Shown: positions 53,501-57,467, counted from the first letter of the stretch. The stretch: DNA of 64,000 bases from Kitasatospora sp. MAP12-44 (GCF_029892095.1 NZ_JARZAE010000004.1:1054001-1118000); one strand, 5' to 3'. Notes: a model not told the origin generated them from the sequence alone. A program made the numbers and translations.

Positions 53501-53595
53501 GCCGTGCGCAGCTTGTCCTCGTCGGCCTCGGGCCACGTCATGCCGGTCACCACCCCGAAGAGCTTGGCCAGTCCCTCGGGGAGCTCGATCGACAT
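33898..53595 (-). CDS. Giant multi-domain T7SS effector, 'lonely Cys' type (6565 aa)
   Basis: One uninterrupted frame of 19.7 kb, about 700 kDa. Residues 1-110 are a helical T7SS-substrate-like domain and about 120-245 contain hydrophobic helices. Then, with catalytic candidates: C80/CHAT-like domain (H762, C807); OTU-like protease 1 (C970, H1303); six divergent beta-rich repeats (about 1330-2800); coiled-coil region; Thr-Asp repeat (3613-3657); metzincin motif HELLHYAGLHDEY (3826-3838); GT-A-like glycosyltransferase (about 3975-4420, D-Y-D at 4116-4118); coiled coil; OTU-like protease 2 (C4818, H4945); metzincin HEMGHLLGFHDEY (5181-5193); a third related domain without HExxH near 5765; papain-like Tox-PL (C6062, H6141, D6157); deaminase-like tip (D6345-A-E6347, C6382-x2-C6385); Ala/Lys coiled coil and tail. 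ATG 53595 follows CAGGAG. Domain names are by motif reading. The organisation resembles MARTX toxins but is linked to EccB/C/D. Confidence 0.9.
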   Translation of the reverse strand: MSIELPEGLAKLFGVVTGMTWPEADEDKLRTAGDDYLAIATDIPVLKGYIDELVNVCLTQFDGQARDAFVLEMRRFTGESGGTDYLGSAATMAKQLGDYAHQTANQVEYTKWMMIAQMVQLAVEIAWAIAAIPITFGASLATIFAEEVLVSQIIKRVFYWLLRQLLLHEFLSITGGVLLDVIIQTIQIADGHKSSWDWKSTLQAVEFGAINGLFAGPLELLGFGFGKLFGKLLGKGIGDLLQNDLKSLGRGLEGMEKNLTKNVLGDLAKSGATSLGKGLIGGAVKDGFKEVTKGALEGAADGVGKKVAKFTAEMGETFERNLGDLVGADVARQAGQDFARTLAKDSARYAVDQATITKLLRSVLGDVTHEEELSIRALAEQAMATAEHLGVQNGLQILYKLGEGIGGYLKGGLHNFLTSGFNGLIFDGDGFTVSAGSFYAGVIMGFIGHGGHLAVEPLRIKFADQVKKWDAQSEKTSDDKYYGPLHPRVLLALLANFTGHPTSLLIPRPPGPRARAELGIDVPTPRTTQSSGPATSGDEISDPAPPYEPGELPPAYRDLPPAYTPVDPNESLDFPVLTPVRTTGTGYTGTPQREEVDPAQEPTPTQAATFGGREQQTPRPTQERTDRSTLVPDPPLPRRAESKDAPAPREEPPTPRSHVGDPLGGPGADTAAGGHDRPQDGPHDRGAAAPFGSEAAHEGPAGGSGPADPERVAELVVALSVQRGSGVHWLEDPGANAEERARIAQAVERFPVDERFFTVAGHSDRADGQLVWNGRSVTPAEFAGALAGRYGKEGGWDDSKPLQFATCNIGRGGEQSFAAQTVRELRRLLPDATIEAFAPDTVLYFLPKAADGQAAGAGQGELLVSSKVGFDASGRPRFAPGGHWLQLTVAHGSDQVRVEEHSGHLVVDGGALPRSEPAPEGYVPRESEPVIETQAAQLDDIPGAVKFGAEEPGEFGPAGRRIVVQGDGLCLLNSVAVSTPGGVERLLGPAGRAPRVSDAHALRDAVLDYLDRAPLADPGSTDRTLPREVGLAYRESTLPQVRESLDRLNSEELRDDLAERGVDAIPHHVLVPARVLHDAYVNERTRENAEATGDEGQARRQAEAESAWGFPNRAKRQEAIDYLWARSQSPQEAEHLLREQYVQARVTERLQGEGEGEGEGRGEGAIDPAAVRGEIEGQLGWNFSEHQSLSPARQFAYLRERGVAIGLDGLNREQLVDIQAWDRVQRDRPFDEREFADLRQKVGSWQESWDGTAGEAFPPLLAHALGLRLRVVVDDHPGSPRTRDVFGPAGGDTVTVFHNGRDHYDGSGEHLARLPRPFGRPEEIAPADVRSAPVRITGDKRLSASDLLVALHLDHSAVQATFTEHFTTVLHGDARAARTLADQLFDSATLRPKISALSRGELWEVPFSADGWSGKVAVRVDVDSLTFQGSHPKMEFENGSEQQSAVGFSGDTRKQLNAGFQAKFKFSGGDLTEALSYQHDWTRGDTRVDAGRTIARAKTAEPASVFEAKLKLTATFSELSSNGVKFEPAGKGFDEHLEFTATVAVPTRDTLDAEGAPPELTQRFTTPQRVLDRGSLGGSDVVTDVWTDHRSGDPSARGMGEIVARMEDDGKEYFGDLWPKLKAAILSEVGVSGLQQDLKGLMAGEATRIEVSDALGVRHAWIDLTASVRGDLEHVGNTETTEFNVGTGSYRSKAAQQTDSDTVKLPLPSGNFTGSKPGIAGGAGGASRSRDLVHITGSSHESTVTTKVKAPGAIFDGTAVLRIGFHKSGPLGSDPGPEHDYDLRFRTLVEQAEAVRVPGPGEELPPALTRPRRYAVGSTIPSPPASVWSAPGHDGGGLTDTVTVRDLPDVRELHRTLDGIGEQQLGAAGWRQVRDHVLATFSHAQVAARLTAMTRGLPLETPALTAGPGRSIKISATARVVEMEFKREQDKAELNSVSETSTFSSDRRLLSDTTSLQGQGGGNATIGRQLVNGVPFKDSVDLTGSLSRQVRDRSGTRDGSSGKVYASGKYLSPQAVFDARVRLDLKLTVHGNELPEPTRVALDAELSLDKRETGELTVPDTGSGVFDGTVHGQPRTPKQPDVLHDAPERLANGALGASHVVHSLGGHDTRVLKAITARLRDQNGGAELPEDLGRRLQERFDPVALKTQLSKLTRGGAISERVSVGGWHGEVSVTAKLRDLEHVETVKEFEFELGTQLRASAGTTQDVRTRWSATGGGKFKISHADIGVVYTRNWDRSKGLTVDSVGGSASRGKSVEAAALFKGTADFTVHYNLKKFGRSLADAEPVVSVEAAVVAVPLREAPLRSTGAPAPLARHLPVPQRIERTYRLGSSDIVTDVFPIGQRPGAEESLEQTVASLSSVGRGTLGGDWSGMEKKIIAALAVDRLQPQLKAMMAGHEIVLTHGRSRVRISAHVSSLTHTGESAKSEFNSGTSVQRSFAETDGSTTRGTGNTVTGSLLATSDPIGIGPAVVGGVSGTRSWGSDTVDVKATSVNAGMSTKSKLLGATYAGTASLTVRMERRALVPLGDQERILRPAGSGADGAAGWFGARVREARLLGTPSRGLSVVKVGFHTLVEHSAEAETEKPGQFTAVTKDRLGDAPLADRPTEPIDVRKPPVEVFTHGLQDTDVLRWVGDVAGVKALLARHGLEFDGNELGHSQLSGRLGAATRGVSIGTPSSGRRLLTSTPSVDAELRVVGLEYKGTDGAAELSPANETSTVGQHTQLHFGLTGGQLQVGAKLDVGPGTEGTFQLSLGGQHQGRTGLADSTAGRTMSNAKFGTKMARYEGHALVTLTIRDGDGDPVVEKAVIPIEIDIPESHTTAVQVPANRTTFFHPDEEPTPPPAAETPADTTPVVPTPPLPEHAASETADVITQTLSGPPTGADEAAREAELTRLLDDAPAPPPHDSPIDPAPDARSAVDEAAREAELTRLLDDAPALPPHDSPIDLAPDAPHTPLHSPADPIEHRAGELRRLAREAGMSREERQTHARAVREATDAHDWQAAARHLGEFRQAVEQRLLDQRYDGFRSHADGGFDRLGELGADRSQWQQRVDAVEQARRGADPEVLDSHLREYTAYVEEHLPARALTGEDAPRPFDPRVEELRRRLTTTDDPAERTRLSEQLAKLREEGELRERQVALSSTDGPDSEEAVLRRRLLSSDDPDQQAALRQELAQHQELRELERQFDRLKNEPATPPVTDEELQRRLAALSSTDGPDSEEAELRRRLLSTDDPEEKTYLQQQLADHLEFRAFERQLDRLKNDDPQAAPDPDAELRLRLDTLADQPDDPRATELHQRIDQARTEAESRAVLDELDDYREQQRLQRRLDRLGPGSANAPDPGADRDAELRRRLDALADRPDDPRATELRRAALDATTPAESRRAHDLLAAHEQQREADRQEQLRADRQELDALHEKLAEHLAGDDWGAIAETNGRIEQVRQRLTARQTLDERTSELREEWGQPLARPEDAERLNRITENALSTPDLLPDDAGNRVPENADELLDLPVPVDETPAPRLPEPAVQPIPRADRADRGPDPDPLPSPRIRREPGSDQQQLMADPRSHEHADAERTTGADTDTDTDRNTVDLDATAIPGTGDLEALLAERTPDTTEVVEVTQTTDTTDTTDTTDTTDTTDTTDTTDTTDTTNTTNTTDTTDTTDTTDTTDVADQEQPTLPPITPDQWQSRRAGALGARRDTESGFRPSSEASAWQPGLLAGRSVVVSNTVRRIQADDGRWVRLISFELPVRLGDGMSPERLGEFQERVSSLLDEHLNAGLLLPRSGDQVHFEAGFTPAPGHARAIELTGPDGGGRTAAPKRADQFHFDVEHSDAELLHELLHYAGLHDEYPWASRSEGGVGQASDGLMASVEQLPSLVLTDQQLEVIERVSDDGTLLRDHPLTAPEHPDAGVDVLPPDEPLTHPGAQAPLNPNRNTGPAGYRPAPLTTGLTTLMGGLDLPQPLAPRLGERDYVDYVERSNETPRPLAFVIHTMAPHTQLDQFPAVVESLIEGLPPSWRERIVIVVGLNAKYDVPEGADGKKVRLTAAVKKALEAAATAQITASIAQAQAQLDSNRPAHWPRVELVAQTPFTGDFPFGTMRNEILRHDVNREAIAGLSADYHPYVAIQDYDAGSRRVPGDLHIFEYFERQLDPRPDDPQGVVIRPLMMAGGYRVPGREDVEERALLIRDIRARLLPSETALLAELDDPARAQRFIDHLQRLVEDDMLARVGQARQHPQLPYAPEPNLIVDGAAVLLSYDDPDYKYKDKENGTAALRFGLGQAEYEGLGRSLNRLNAWESGQSYESDLLALPEHVEVLTDREWHDEDLALTRGRDELVEHVRTETENNRMRHRGQAFLVDYRDAVVLTDLSRLGVDLIRQDEGGRTSLLQDHRALTTVKNRLFSADEGNNSRGALRGTRTTDYRETYYPGDFWDYQQTENRRLGHTQDAANALPRELADGIGGRPHQQLAAGISARLGGEFSDVTAGVPPEQRALVGQGLTRSVPRIELGRSFEYLLFQPPRLAEEVREQQRSAVQRLGGTVSGPERSYGLHDFYRVLLERVRREGTFPNEAVSGGTPQERRAQFRELAQENRRRRAALRFESGQGPRAEYQRRNESALRLRDEAEPLLAKVAAEPKGKGKEKSPEKIQAEALEKQAKKEHAEADKARRKGLDLERRAMEHDTAALYADAGALYQNAEAGRAGAAGLRAAGQEADARGLEYRAALSETRARRLEMRAVRQELLSWSLANLDQVTEEVSRAGVQLPVLLDLLGAGTSWRRRVAEGVVGESEVWAAGDVAARLAATMRGGPVVVDLPGRGQRQVMPFIAADGDCLYNSVLLSRDGTVPSPARAAELRAHVADWMEARRVEVTQWLAPTVPVGRADAAFQELARTIRTPGEWAADSGDLVMPIMASALGISLVVEQPDRPGVASQHFLPLDRLASGDLNGLAEVRVRYHRNHYDLLDREQPSPESAMEKRGREDSDEEMADDQDRSSRPRYDHQQDAAHAPTQPAYAPPPTRAAPAAPSTAPSAAPAQTAGPVRPLSERVHVAPVTDATRAAGANRAPFFRRMFDVQRFERPDGETETRLVLRIRLVQNDASGSPLTADQITAARTQETAALQQRAQRGLDTYYNTGARLPNGDLLRVEVEFVEPGAPVAAPVAGGAITHHEVSLQATVPRPESVHWGLDLSEVVLAHEMGHLLGFHDEYREAEFRGRVVYDDGGLMGAFTEDTRGRPSMDENAAPAYRDWIGRQWIPPRQLRQLGASVDAALGSATRRSEGGTVFTTADDLMSRRDRLPSRAHFSLETRREVLYGAERRDDGAGGHLPPTRLADRPRPRLIGTVHANGTYRADDGAPGTSRPVPPPPRAPRSQEALDLAIHQPIHQPSRQPGRPAQPPAEPARPGRMMFPEHWSADDAVYAAEQAYQHALRQGAVVPAPGQVGVHHWVGEYAGVRIEGELRLGRFTGFRPADNQLDASGAELPAPRYLPRDTRALAGRPQFGRRVEDVARYGDRRTRTGVYHAPSQRIEHFHGLRIQPQGQPHANGTYRATVHFLEPQLRPDDPMRVLPSRWRLHEDGTDHTMFPQAWSSDEVLHRVADAHASAVARGTISSADPDNHRWVGESGGVRIEGLVRDGQHAVYRPTLAQPEPPHASWPTRAAQQPVGRTASVELAVDPARGITLAAEHVLFPSGDRGIVLTARVHLPAAPGTLPHMVDAVARRMQDTVDQYYNSLARVDGQPLVRVAVAVVPTAAQAHQSLDVPPVAPSDVELQAALLNRVLGVHPVAGDLALLAGRLPEPAGRGAWLPTTGDSSATAATALRHALDAAHPLDGPTTLREPDPTASGASAEPVTTGMADQRARVAALLDPSAPRTSSTAGFPAHWRPEELQFAAVEVVQQAVAAGTVVSGPGPVVVSGEFAGLRMDVTVEGGVIVDYVPTPEPAKDGGDDMMDVDSPEPEPTLDADGDVEMGLSPTGPTRPYQAEPEPEPEYRSESRSESDKIVDILSGRPTKRQRTPAYERTDGVLADRGLKPAPEHQPALDAHIATLGTTKFHLVTSELLERINPYTESADGGSLHHCLEATEALRSTHYGTTRVSARPLRAVAEERAAWTLLKSHGLPLAHGEGRQAIEELVDRVRESGPGTFATVLLARPGEEGHVLALIHGEDGILRWADASTHEVAELGLGELPRDLTEDTRVWAATTDRNGNSLPGRIDRELLGSEAPVFGANKNRTRKAGEEITSTTPATSEPLPKEQEPAKVEPVKVEQAKEEPVKEGPPEVEVMLNSLVPIVAGGTDPTKTYAAAFLKLDDGKEWKSGRHNNGDKNDASDERYIPEGRRYAEGRAYKDAAVWKVDGKSYQVNDAEPHLVHRLRGFMDSQKYRAGSPVSGALGLMSNRGTCDSCKHVVGEFAREYTNIRIYVSYFTGKSVGTVSKSERGGVSIDYGWTEMNDLAVSIPSKSHQKVVYRDRKFGLGPDTPESLKAEAAVKAEAAKAAKAAREAAAAKAAAPARAVETINRELNARVVKLLNEFAATYKGKSTNTFSMDFKKYMSGQPLPWKAGKEVLAAIETWYEEATRPVITGS
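42625..42759 (-). repeat. Fifteen 9-bp tandem repeats encoding Asp/Asn-Thr-Thr
   Basis: GGTGGTGTC (plus strand) is repeated 15 times without interruption, two copies having T for the last C. It encodes DTT/NTT units at residues 3613-3657 of the giant protein. A slippage-prone, in-frame linker; copy number should vary between strains. Confidence 0.95.
44753..44957 (-). repeat. 97-bp direct repeat (108-bp period) in the giant gene
   Basis: Copies at 44753-44849 and 44861-44957 are nearly identical and encode AAREAELTRLLDDAPA followed by PPHDSPID twice. A recent in-frame duplication in a linker between the repeat block and the coiled-coil region. Confidence 0.85.
45200..49620 (-). repeat. Six divergent repeats of about 240-290 residues in the giant protein
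   Basis: Six blocks begin near 49560, 48860, 48050, 47310, 46600 and 45740. Each has a short helical part ending in a 'LxxxLxxMTRG/MAGE' type motif, then beta-strand-rich sequence with 'xLEHVxxxEFxxGT'-like strings. Spacing is 700-860 bp. They are too divergent to be recent and may form a stalk, translocation or scaffold structure. Confidence 0.65.
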
Positions 53596-53607
53596 GGTGC
53601 TGCACTC

Positions 53608-53622
53608 CTGACGTTACGTCAG
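53608..53622. promoter_or_regulatory. 15-bp palindrome CTGACGTTACGTCAG before the giant gene
   Basis: Identical to the palindrome at 5726-5740. It lies in the 34-bp gap between the Esx-like gene and the giant gene, immediately next to the GGAG ribosome binding site. A protein bound here, or the RNA hairpin it can form, could affect expression of the giant protein specifically. Confidence 0.5.
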
Positions 53623-53629
53623 AATCAGG

Positions 53630-53929
53630 CTAGGCCTGGTTCTTTGCGTTCTCATCGGCGTTGTTGAGCAGATCGGAGGTGTTCTTGCCCTGCTGACCGA
53701 GGTTGTCCACGGTGTCGCGGACCTGCTTGAGCAGATCGCTCAGGTCACTGGTCGGCTTGTCGACCTGGCTGTGGTAGGTCTGACCGATTTCGTCACTGCC
53801 GGCCGAGCCCTTGTTGTACGCGGTGATCTGGTCGACGTTCTTGCGCATCCTGTCGATGGTGTCCGACATGCTGCCGAAGTCCGCGAAGGACTTCTTGAGG
53901 TCCGCCAGCGCCACCAGCTGCTCAGCCAC
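53630..53929 (-). CDS. Esx/WXG100-like small T7SS protein (99 aa)
   Basis: A 99-residue, all-helical, acidic protein with no signal peptide, typical of WXG100/Esx substrates. Two helices (ADLKKSFADFGSMSDTIDRM and SDLSDLLKQVRDTVDNLGQQ) flank a short turn. The turn position reads DEIG and lacks the W-x-G that names the family. Such proteins are secreted as dimers through the EccC/EccD pore. It overlaps the YbaB-type gene by 8 bp and precedes the giant gene by 34 bp, so it could be the giant protein's secretion partner; that pairing is inferred. Confidence 0.75.
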   Translation of the reverse strand: MAEQLVALADLKKSFADFGSMSDTIDRMRKNVDQITAYNKGSAGSDEIGQTYHSQVDKPTSDLSDLLKQVRDTVDNLGQQGKNTSDLLNNADENAKNQA

Positions 53930-54362
53930 GGAACTCCTCCTGCCGGGTGCGCTTGCGCCGCTCCTCCTCCTCGGCGAAGCCGGGGCGCATCGAGCGCAAC
54001 GGGGCCAGCAGCTCGTCCAGTTCGGTGCCGCCGGTCATCGAGGTCCGCAGCGCCTCGCCGATCCCGCGGAACGAACTCATCGACTCCATGACCCGATCGC
54101 CGATCTCGGCGCGCGCCTCGTTCAGCACGTCGGTGAGGATGCCGGACAGCTGGGCGGGCGCCATCGAGCGGTAGGCGGTGGTGTGGAAGGTCAGCGAGAT
54201 CACCTGGCCCTGCGCACCGACCTTCGCGGTGACCATCCGGTCCTTGGAGGTCACCGAGGCGGTGGCCGCCGCGAGTTCCTTGGCCACCTCGGCCATCCTG
54301 GTCTGCTGCTCCTGCAGGTCGGCCATCGCCTGCTCGATCTGCTCCGCGAACGGGGTCGTCAT
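53922..54362 (-). CDS. YbaB/EbfC-family protein (146 aa)
   Basis: The core matches YbaB/EbfC nucleoid-associated proteins: FAEQIEQAMADLQEQQTRMAEVAKELAA, DRMVTAKVGAQGQVISLTFHTTAY, and LTDVLNEARAEI. Members in actinobacterial T7SS loci are common and may act as chaperones or as DNA-binding proteins. The C-terminal tail is Arg/Glu-rich. ATG 54362 has GGAGG with suitable spacing. It overlaps the next Esx-like gene and is preceded by a perfect hairpin. Confidence 0.85.
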   Translation of the reverse strand: MTTPFAEQIEQAMADLQEQQTRMAEVAKELAAATASVTSKDRMVTAKVGAQGQVISLTFHTTAYRSMAPAQLSGILTDVLNEARAEIGDRVMESMSSFRGIGEALRTSMTGGTELDELLAPLRSMRPGFAEEEERRKRTRQEEFRG

Positions 54363-54386
54363 CGCGGGCACCTCCATCGTGTCTGC

Positions 54387-54426
54387 GATCTGCCGCGGGC
54401 CCTGGAAGCAGGGCCCGCGGCAGATC
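54387..54426 (-). terminator. Perfect 18-bp hairpin, 4-base loop, before the YbaB-type gene
   Basis: Arms at 54387-54404 and 54409-54426 are exact reverse complements and GC-rich, a very stable stem. It lies between the stop of the AAWKG-type gene (54511) and the YbaB-type start (54362). No U-run follows. It probably terminates or attenuates transcription from the esx side, so the downstream YbaB/Esx/giant genes could be expressed at lower level or from their own promoter. Function inferred. Confidence 0.6.
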
Positions 54427-54510
54427 GGCGTACAGGTCGTCACTTCCCTCTACGGACGGACGGGCCCCGGAGGTTCGGTTCCCGGCGTGACGACCTGCGC
54501 ACACACGCTC

Positions 54511-56667
54511 TCAGCGGCCGATCACACCGCTCACCGCGCCGGACTCGGTGCCCCAGACCTCCTCGTCCTCGGCCAGCCAGGTGGTGCGCTGACGGTCCTG
54601 GCCGCCCTGCCCCTGCGCACCCGCGCCGCCCATGCCGGCGCCGCCCATCGGCGGCATCATCTCGCCGCCCGCACCGCCGGTGGTCGCCACCGACTGGCCG
54701 GTCAGCTGGGCCTCCTCGGCGGCGCTCGCGGCGGCCGCGGCCTGCTCCTCCGCGGCGGAACCGGTCGTCGGTTCCGCGGACAGCGCACCGCCCCCGACGT
54801 CGCCGCTGGCGACCCGGCCGCCGACCCCGAACGTGGGCCCCACAGCCGTAGAGCCACCACCGGTCGACAGCAGCGCGGAGCCGGAGCCGCCGGACGAGCC
54901 GCCGCCGTAGCCGCCCAGCCCGCCCACGCCGCCCAGTCCGCCGACGGTGATCGGCGGGCCGAGGTACCCACCCGTCCCGCCACCGCCACCGCCGCCGGTC
55001 TGCACGCTGCCGGGCGGAGCGGCGAAGGCGTGCTCCTCGTCGCTCAACAGCTGGTCCGTCTCGGAGACCGGCTTGCCGTTCGCATCGAGGACGCTGCCGT
55101 CCGGGCTGATGGTGTCGCCCTTGGCGAGCACCACCGGGTTGCCGTTCACATCCAGCAGCGGCTTGCCGTCGGGGCCGGTCACCGTACCGTCTGCGTTGAG
55201 CTTCGAGCCGACCGGAAGCCTGAGCACAGGACCGGACGGCGACAGGGCCGCCTGGCCGACCGTGGTGCCCACCGGCACGTACCGCGGCTTCCCGTCCGGA
55301 CCCAGCAGCGGCTTGCCGTCGGGCCCGATCAGCTCGCCCTTGTCGTTGACCGTGGTGCCCGCCGGTACGAACTCGGGCTTGCCGCTCTTGTCGACCAGCT
55401 GCTTGCCGTCCTTGCCCAGCAGCGGGACCTGGCTGCCGGGCCCACCACCGATGCCGATGCCACCGCCACCACCGCCGATACCGACGCCACCACCGCTGAC
55501 CTTGGGCGGGCCCGGCGGGGTGACATCGTTCTTGGACGACGGCGGCGGTGGCGGCACGGTCCCGCCCCCGCCGTCCTTGGGACCGCTCGTACCGGGGGGA
55601 GGGACTGCGCCGGGGGGATCGACCGGAGGATCGGTCGGCAGCACCATGGTGGGCTGGATGAGCTTGGGCATCAGCTTGGCGGCGTCGCTGTAGCCCTTCG
55701 CCAGGTAGGTGGTCACATGGTCGTTGGCCGGCTTCTCGAGGTCAGTGCTCACATATCCGAGCCATTTGGCCTTGGCCGCCTTGTCCAGCGCCGTCATGAA
55801 GGCGGAGGCGTTGTCAGGGGCGACCCCGCCCGAGAACGTTCCAGTCTTACCCGCGGGGGTGGTGGGGTCGGTCGTCAGCGTGAGCACCGACATCATCGTC
55901 TGGAACGACTCCAGCAGGGAGGTGTACGGCGACGCATGGGAGTAGAGCTTCGGCGGCTGGATCGTCCACCCGCCCATGGTGATCTTGTCTGTTGCGACCC
56001 ATCCCTTCCAGGCGTCCACGGCATTCGAGATACCCGAGAGGGTGGACCAGAGATCGCTGGAGGCCGTGCTGATGGCCTGCGAGATCGGACCGGCGCTCCC
56101 CTTGGTGTAGTCCCCCATCTGAAGGTAGATCTGCTGGAACTCACCCTTGATGCCGAGCAGGGCCTCTCTGAGCCGACCGGCCGCGCTGCCCTGGAAGTCG
56201 GTGTCGTCCCCGTCGACCGTACTGGCCCATCCGTCGGCGAGCGCGATCTGGTCGTTCAACCAGCTGTCCGTCTGGTCCATCAGGGCGGCCGCGTTGATGA
56301 AGCTGTTGCCGTCGACGGTTCCGTTCCCCACCGGCCAGTTCCCCAACAGCGGGCCGATGATCGTCCCCGACGCGTTGCAGAAATTGGACCATGGAGAGTT
56401 CGAGCCGTCCGTGGGATCCCACATGCTCCAGGGCAGGTCGATACCGACGACGGTGCTGCACGGCGTTTTGCCTACGGTGAACTTCCACTCGGCCCAGAGG
56501 TCGAAGTCGCGGTTCGCCTTGGCGGTGTACCCGGTCTTGACGGACGGGGTGCCGACCCAGGTGGCGACCTTCGGGCCTGCGGCGTCGCCGCGGTCGATGA
56601 CAGCGTCACTGTTCGTCGACCCGGCGAACGTCCTGAGGATGTTCTCCCAGCTGTACGGCCCTGCCAA
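54511..56667 (-). CDS. AAWKG-family T7SS-associated protein (718 aa)
   Basis: A large secreted-substrate candidate. The N-terminal about 330 residues are a helical WXG100-like region including ISNAVDAWKGWVATD, the AAWKG-type signature. A Pro-rich hinge follows. A middle region has 'GPDGKPLL' and 'VPAGTTV' repeats of about 20 residues (GKDGKQLVDKSGKP, GPDGKPLLGPDGKP). A Gly/Ala-rich stretch and the C-terminal motif TTWLAEDEEVWGT...GVIGR, shared by many streptomycete T7SS proteins, end the protein. The start is TTG 56667 with GGGAG 6 bases upstream. No enzyme domain is seen. Its place between three esx-like genes and the YbaB gene suggests it is exported by this ESX system. Confidence 0.8.
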   Translation of the reverse strand: MAGPYSWENILRTFAGSTNSDAVIDRGDAAGPKVATWVGTPSVKTGYTAKANRDFDLWAEWKFTVGKTPCSTVVGIDLPWSMWDPTDGSNSPWSNFCNASGTIIGPLLGNWPVGNGTVDGNSFINAAALMDQTDSWLNDQIALADGWASTVDGDDTDFQGSAAGRLREALLGIKGEFQQIYLQMGDYTKGSAGPISQAISTASSDLWSTLSGISNAVDAWKGWVATDKITMGGWTIQPPKLYSHASPYTSLLESFQTMMSVLTLTTDPTTPAGKTGTFSGGVAPDNASAFMTALDKAAKAKWLGYVSTDLEKPANDHVTTYLAKGYSDAAKLMPKLIQPTMVLPTDPPVDPPGAVPPPGTSGPKDGGGGTVPPPPPSSKNDVTPPGPPKVSGGGVGIGGGGGGIGIGGGPGSQVPLLGKDGKQLVDKSGKPEFVPAGTTVNDKGELIGPDGKPLLGPDGKPRYVPVGTTVGQAALSPSGPVLRLPVGSKLNADGTVTGPDGKPLLDVNGNPVVLAKGDTISPDGSVLDANGKPVSETDQLLSDEEHAFAAPPGSVQTGGGGGGGTGGYLGPPITVGGLGGVGGLGGYGGGSSGGSGSALLSTGGGSTAVGPTFGVGGRVASGDVGGGALSAEPTTGSAAEEQAAAAASAAEEAQLTGQSVATTGGAGGEMMPPMGGAGMGGAGAQGQGGQDRQRTTWLAEDEEVWGTESGAVSGVIGR

Positions 56668-56772
56668 AACTGACTCCCGGTGAACTTGTTCGGTAAGGGG
56701 ACGACGAGGATGCGCCGGGTGGAGTGCGCCTGCTACGACACCCCACCCGGCGCTGCCTTAGACCGACCGGTC

Positions 56773-57141
56773 TTAGGCGGGCGGAGCCGGCGCCGGGGGC
56801 GTCACGCCACCCAGCACGTCCTGAAGCACGGTCATCATCTGTGCTGCGGTGAGTTCGTCATCGGCGTTGTTCAGTTTCTGGCTGGCCATCTGCAGGTCCA
56901 TATAGATCTTGCCCAGCGTCGAGTCCACCGTGCCCAGAGCCGTGCCGAGGTCGTCGCAGAAGACCTTGTACGTGTTGATCAAGCCCGTGACCTCGGTGAT
57001 GACGCTGCTGGTGTTCCCCGCCAACAGGACGTCGCTGCTGAGCAGCTGGATCTGCTTGGCGAGCTCGCTCCGGAATTCCTTGAGGGTCGCGGAGAAGTCC
57101 TTGAGACCCTGGTCGGTCATCGAGATGGTGCCGCTGCCCAT
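56773..57141 (-). CDS. Esx/WXG100-like T7SS protein (122 aa)
   Basis: A small helical protein (TDQGLKDFSATLKEFRSELAKQIQLLSSDVLL, then VITEVTGLINTYKVFCDDLGTALG) with a Pro/Ala tail. Esx-like size and composition, no signal peptide. There is no W-x-G at the turn (it reads LAGNTSS). One of three consecutive esx-like genes. Possibly forms a heterodimer with a neighbour; the partner cannot be assigned from sequence. Confidence 0.7.
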   Translation of the reverse strand: MGSGTISMTDQGLKDFSATLKEFRSELAKQIQLLSSDVLLAGNTSSVITEVTGLINTYKVFCDDLGTALGTVDSTLGKIYMDLQMASQKLNNADDELTAAQMMTVLQDVLGGVTPPAPAPPA

Positions 57142-57176
57142 CCGCGCCGCCTCCTTTCGCTCAGTCGCTCAGCCAC

Positions 57177-57467
57177 TCAGTGCGAGTAACCGGCGGCAGC
57201 CTGGTTGTCGGCGGTCACCATGGTCTCGTGCATGGTGCCCAGGCACGACGCGGCGGCCGCGATGTCCTCGGTCATCTGCGTCTCGTTCTGGTTCACCGCG
57301 GCGAGGAAGTCCGTGAACGCCGTCGCCGCCGCACCCTGGAAGTGCTCCTGCAGCGGGGTCAGGACCTGGACCAGGTGGTCCATGTCGTTGCGCATCGTGT
57401 TGCCCGCCGCCTGGAGTTCCTGGACGGCCTGGTTGATGGTCTCGTGGTGGAGCGTGAGGTCTGCCAT
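57177..57467 (-). CDS. Esx/WXG100-like T7SS protein (96 aa)
   Basis: The most canonical Esx protein here. Helix 1 is HETINQAVQELQAAGNTMRNDMDHLVQVLTPL, the turn is HFQGAAATAF (Phe-Gln-Gly in place of Trp-x-Gly), and helix 2 is FTDFLAAVNQNETQMTEDIAAAASCL. A 96-residue length is typical. It should be exported by the EccC-driven pore, probably as a dimer with one of the adjacent esx-like products. Confidence 0.85.
   Translation of the reverse strand: MADLTLHHETINQAVQELQAAGNTMRNDMDHLVQVLTPLQEHFQGAAATAFTDFLAAVNQNETQMTEDIAAAASCLGTMHETMVTADNQAAAGYSH

Noticed and set aside
49483..53667. Long plus-strand frame opposite the giant gene's 5' part
   Set aside because: Same reason: antisense shadow, no recognisable domain, repetitive composition.
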